The notes beneath the pieces were generated by a model. It worked only from the letters and a program-made list of their open reading frames with translations. It made no database searches and was not told where the DNA came from. 64,000 bases of DNA, from the NCBI GenBank assembly GCA_021776525.1, contig JAJFFT010000004.1, positions 248,001 to 312,000 on the forward strand, read 5' to 3'. This stretch comes from Robiginitomaculum sp. (GTDB taxonomy: Bacteria; Pseudomonadota; Alphaproteobacteria; Caulobacterales; Maricaulaceae). Both the position numbers and the translations under genes were made by a program. Positions 62,267-64,000 of this stretch are shown here, in pieces; position 1 is the first letter of the stretch, and each line of letters opens with the position of its first letter.

Positions 62267-63412
62267 TTATGCCTGATCCGTGGGGGGCGTATTGCTACTG
62301 TCCCTTGCGGATCGGCGCATGCGTTTGGGCAGGCGCGGGCGAACCTTTCCGCCCAGGCGTTTCAGGCGTTTCCAGAACCGCCGCCGTTCCGGCCCCGGTG
62401 GCACCTCCAGGTTTTTGACGAAATCCTCGGCGCACGCTGTCCAGGAATAGGTCAGAGCGTGTTTGCGGGCCACTTCCCGGTCCAGATCCAGACAGGCCAG
62501 ACTGGCGGCCTGTAAATCTTCGTCAAAGGCCCCGGCCCCTGATGTGCCGATAATGTCTTGCGGCCCCGGCACTGGGAAAGATGATACCGGTGTTCCACAA
62601 GCCATAGCTTCCAGATTAACCAGCCCGAAGGTGTCAGTGCGACTGGGGAACACGAACACATCTGCATCGGCAAAATGACGGGCCAATTCCTCGCCGTGTT
62701 TGACGCCGGTAAACACTATATCAGGATATTTGCGTCTTAATTCTTCTAATTGCGGGCCATCGCCGACAACCACTTTGGTGCCTGGCAGGTCCAGCTCCAA
62801 AAAGCCTTCGATGTTTTTTTCAACGGCGATGCGGCCGACATTAACAAAAACAGGGCGCTTCAAACCGGCATAAACGCCGTTTTCAACATCGCGCAGTTCA
62901 GGGTTGAACAACTCTGTATCAACACCGCGCGCCCAGGCGCTGATATTGCCAAAGCCCTTGGCCAGCAACTCTTTGCTCATGCTGGGGGTGGTGACCATCA
63001 TGCGTCCGCCGGAATTGTGAAACCGTCGCATAAACGCATAACCTAAGGACAGCGGGATAAACGGAAAACGGGCATGCACATATTCGGGGAACTGGGTGTG
63101 ATAGCTGGTGGTGAAGGGCCAGTTCCATTTCAGACACAGGGACCGCGCTGTTTGTCCGATACTGCCTTCGGTGGCGATATGGATGGCGTCCGGTTCAAAC
63201 TTTTCGATGCGCCGCTGAATATCCTTTTTGGCAAAAAATGCCAGACGGATTTCTGGATATGTCGGCAAGGGCAGGGTGAAATACCCGTCTCCCGGACTGA
63301 TGACTTCAACCTCATGGCCCATGGCGCGGCATTCATCGACTGTGCGGCTGAGGGTCCTCACCACACCATTGACCTGGGGCTCCCAGGCGTCGGTCACCAG
63401 AATAATGCGCAT
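62267..63412 (-). CDS. GT4 family glycosyltransferase
   Basis: A 381-residue GT-B glycosyltransferase. It starts MRIILVTDAWEPQVNGVVRT and has VGRIAVEKNIEGFLELDLPG, VVGDGPQLEELRRKYPDIVF and FVFPSRTDTFGLVNLEAMAC with GTPVSSFP, features of the MgtA/SqdX-like group that transfers sugars to lipids or mannose to glycans. The C-terminus is basic, ending RPRLPKRMRRSARDS. GGAG lies six bases before the ATG at 63412. Next to phosphate genes, it may make a phosphorus-free glycolipid during phosphate starvation; this is inference. Confidence 0.87.
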   Translation of the reverse strand: MRIILVTDAWEPQVNGVVRTLSRTVDECRAMGHEVEVISPGDGYFTLPLPTYPEIRLAFFAKKDIQRRIEKFEPDAIHIATEGSIGQTARSLCLKWNWPFTTSYHTQFPEYVHARFPFIPLSLGYAFMRRFHNSGGRMMVTTPSMSKELLAKGFGNISAWARGVDTELFNPELRDVENGVYAGLKRPVFVNVGRIAVEKNIEGFLELDLPGTKVVVGDGPQLEELRRKYPDIVFTGVKHGEELARHFADADVFVFPSRTDTFGLVNLEAMACGTPVSSFPVPGPQDIIGTSGAGAFDEDLQAASLACLDLDREVARKHALTYSWTACAEDFVKNLEVPPGPERRRFWKRLKRLGGKVRPRLPKRMRRSARDSSNTPPTDQA

Positions 63413-63590
63413 CATGTGCTCCAAACGTTTTTCAACAAATGCCTTAGCCTACCCACCCTCACTTGGCGAGCATGTTGTCATGCCAGAGCTCGAAAAATAC
63501 TCTGACTTGAACAGCGCGATATATCGGTGCAGTTTGTCAATGCAACCCGGTTGATCCAGGCAAAAGAGACAAGGCGAGGCCACGCGCACG

Positions 63591-64000
63591 ATGACATCTC
63601 CCTCATCTGATAAGACGAGCGCCGCACATCACCACCACCATCACCATTCGCGTGCCGTGTGGCAGCGTTGGGTGGTCCGCCGCATTCGCTACCATGCAGA
63701 TCATCCGGTCTGGTTGTGGCTGACAGCTGCATTGGTGGGGACATTAGCGGGCTTTGCCACCTTGGGCTTTCGGCTGTCTATCTTGGGCGTGCAGGGCTTG
63801 CTTTATGGCAGCTCCGAAGAGCGTCTGGCGAGTACCGCAGCAGCTTTGCATTGGGGGCATATATGGATTGCCCCGGTGATCGGCGGGCTGACCGTCGGGG
63901 CGCTTTTATATCTGGCAGAGCGGGCCAAAGCGCTTGGCGAAGTGCGGGCGCAAAGCGTTGCCGAAGTGATCGAGGCCCGCGCCGTCGGCAAGGGGAATAT
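63591..64000 (+). CDS. ClC-type chloride channel/antiporter, 5' part only
   Basis: An open frame that runs past the window end (136 codons seen). Residues 13-19 are seven consecutive histidines. After a basic stretch comes a membrane helix WLWLTAALVGTLAGFATLGF and FRLSILGVQGLLYG. Then WGHIWIAPVIGGLTVGALLY precedes EVIEARAVGKGN. This arrangement matches the first part of bacterial ClC proteins. The ATG at 63591 is the only in-frame start after a stop at 63552; no strong ribosome-binding site is seen. Confidence 0.75.
   Translation, partial: MTSPSSDKTSAAHHHHHHHSRAVWQRWVVRRIRYHADHPVWLWLTAALVGTLAGFATLGFRLSILGVQGLLYGSSEERLASTAAALHWGHIWIAPVIGGLTVGALLYLAERAKALGEVRAQSVAEVIEARAVGKGN

Overview
The window looks like a piece of the chromosome of a free-living, probably aquatic alphaproteobacterium close to the Caulobacterales/Maricaulales (Hyphomonadaceae-like). 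This is an inference from gene content: RcdA (DUF1465), TrcR (DUF1013), DUF1192, two DUF465 proteins, a zinc-free L31, a contiguous dnaA-dnaN-recF-gyrB block, an Oar-like TonB receptor and a direct-repeat LexA box of the alphaproteobacterial type. Base composition is moderate (mid-50s % GC by eye). No insertion sequence, prophage, CRISPR array, rRNA or convincing tRNA was seen.

Layout. 1-3.8 kb (minus): a DUF1501/DUF1800 pair (the first cut by the window edge) behind a family-2 glycosyltransferase. 4-8.3 kb: a pirin-DoxX-nitroreductase operon divergent from a LysR regulator, a gene remnant, and a TetR regulator divergent from an NTF2-like lipoprotein. 8.4-11 kb: an SGNH/MBOAT acyl-transfer pair. 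11-15.5 kb: rpmE and a group of cell-cycle and small conserved alphaproteobacterial genes (rcdA, DUF1192, trcR, two DUF465) with a quinone oxidoreductase and an SDR. 15.5-16.06 kb: a gene-free stretch full of repeats (phased GGGGTAA copies, an inverted REP-like doublet, more palindromes). 16-23 kb: gyrB, recF, dnaN, dnaA and rpsT, all on the minus strand. 23.3-29.6 kb: enoyl-CoA hydratase, an SOS-controlled Y-family polymerase, mutM, ubiE-ubiB and upp.

29.6-53 kb is the most interesting part. Two divergent secreted proteases, a reprolysin-like metalloprotease and a subtilisin-like serine protease, end in the same module of about 250 residues with four conserved cysteines. An STN/N0-like periplasmic protein lies just downstream of the metalloprotease. 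The serine protease abuts, stop codon to stop codon, a minus-strand type II secretion cluster of about 15 kb. Inside that cluster, between gspD-prepilin peptidase and gspE-F-G-H-I-J-K-L-M-C, sit a polysaccharide ABC exporter (permease and ATPase), a methyltransferase-repeat protein and a RgpF-like glycan protein, joined to the secretion genes by overlaps or very short gaps. My working model is one co-expressed surface system: the type II machine secretes the two proteases, possibly through the shared C-terminal module, and the glycan genes build or export a surface polysaccharide to which they may be tied.

53-64 kb: an Oar-like TonB receptor, then a phosphorus-acquisition region with phnC, a natural PhnD-PhnE (binding protein-permease) fusion, a Pho-box-preceded phosphate-selective porin, pstS, a convergent GT4 glycosyltransferase that may take part in lipid remodelling, and the start of a ClC-type channel gene carrying seven consecutive histidines.
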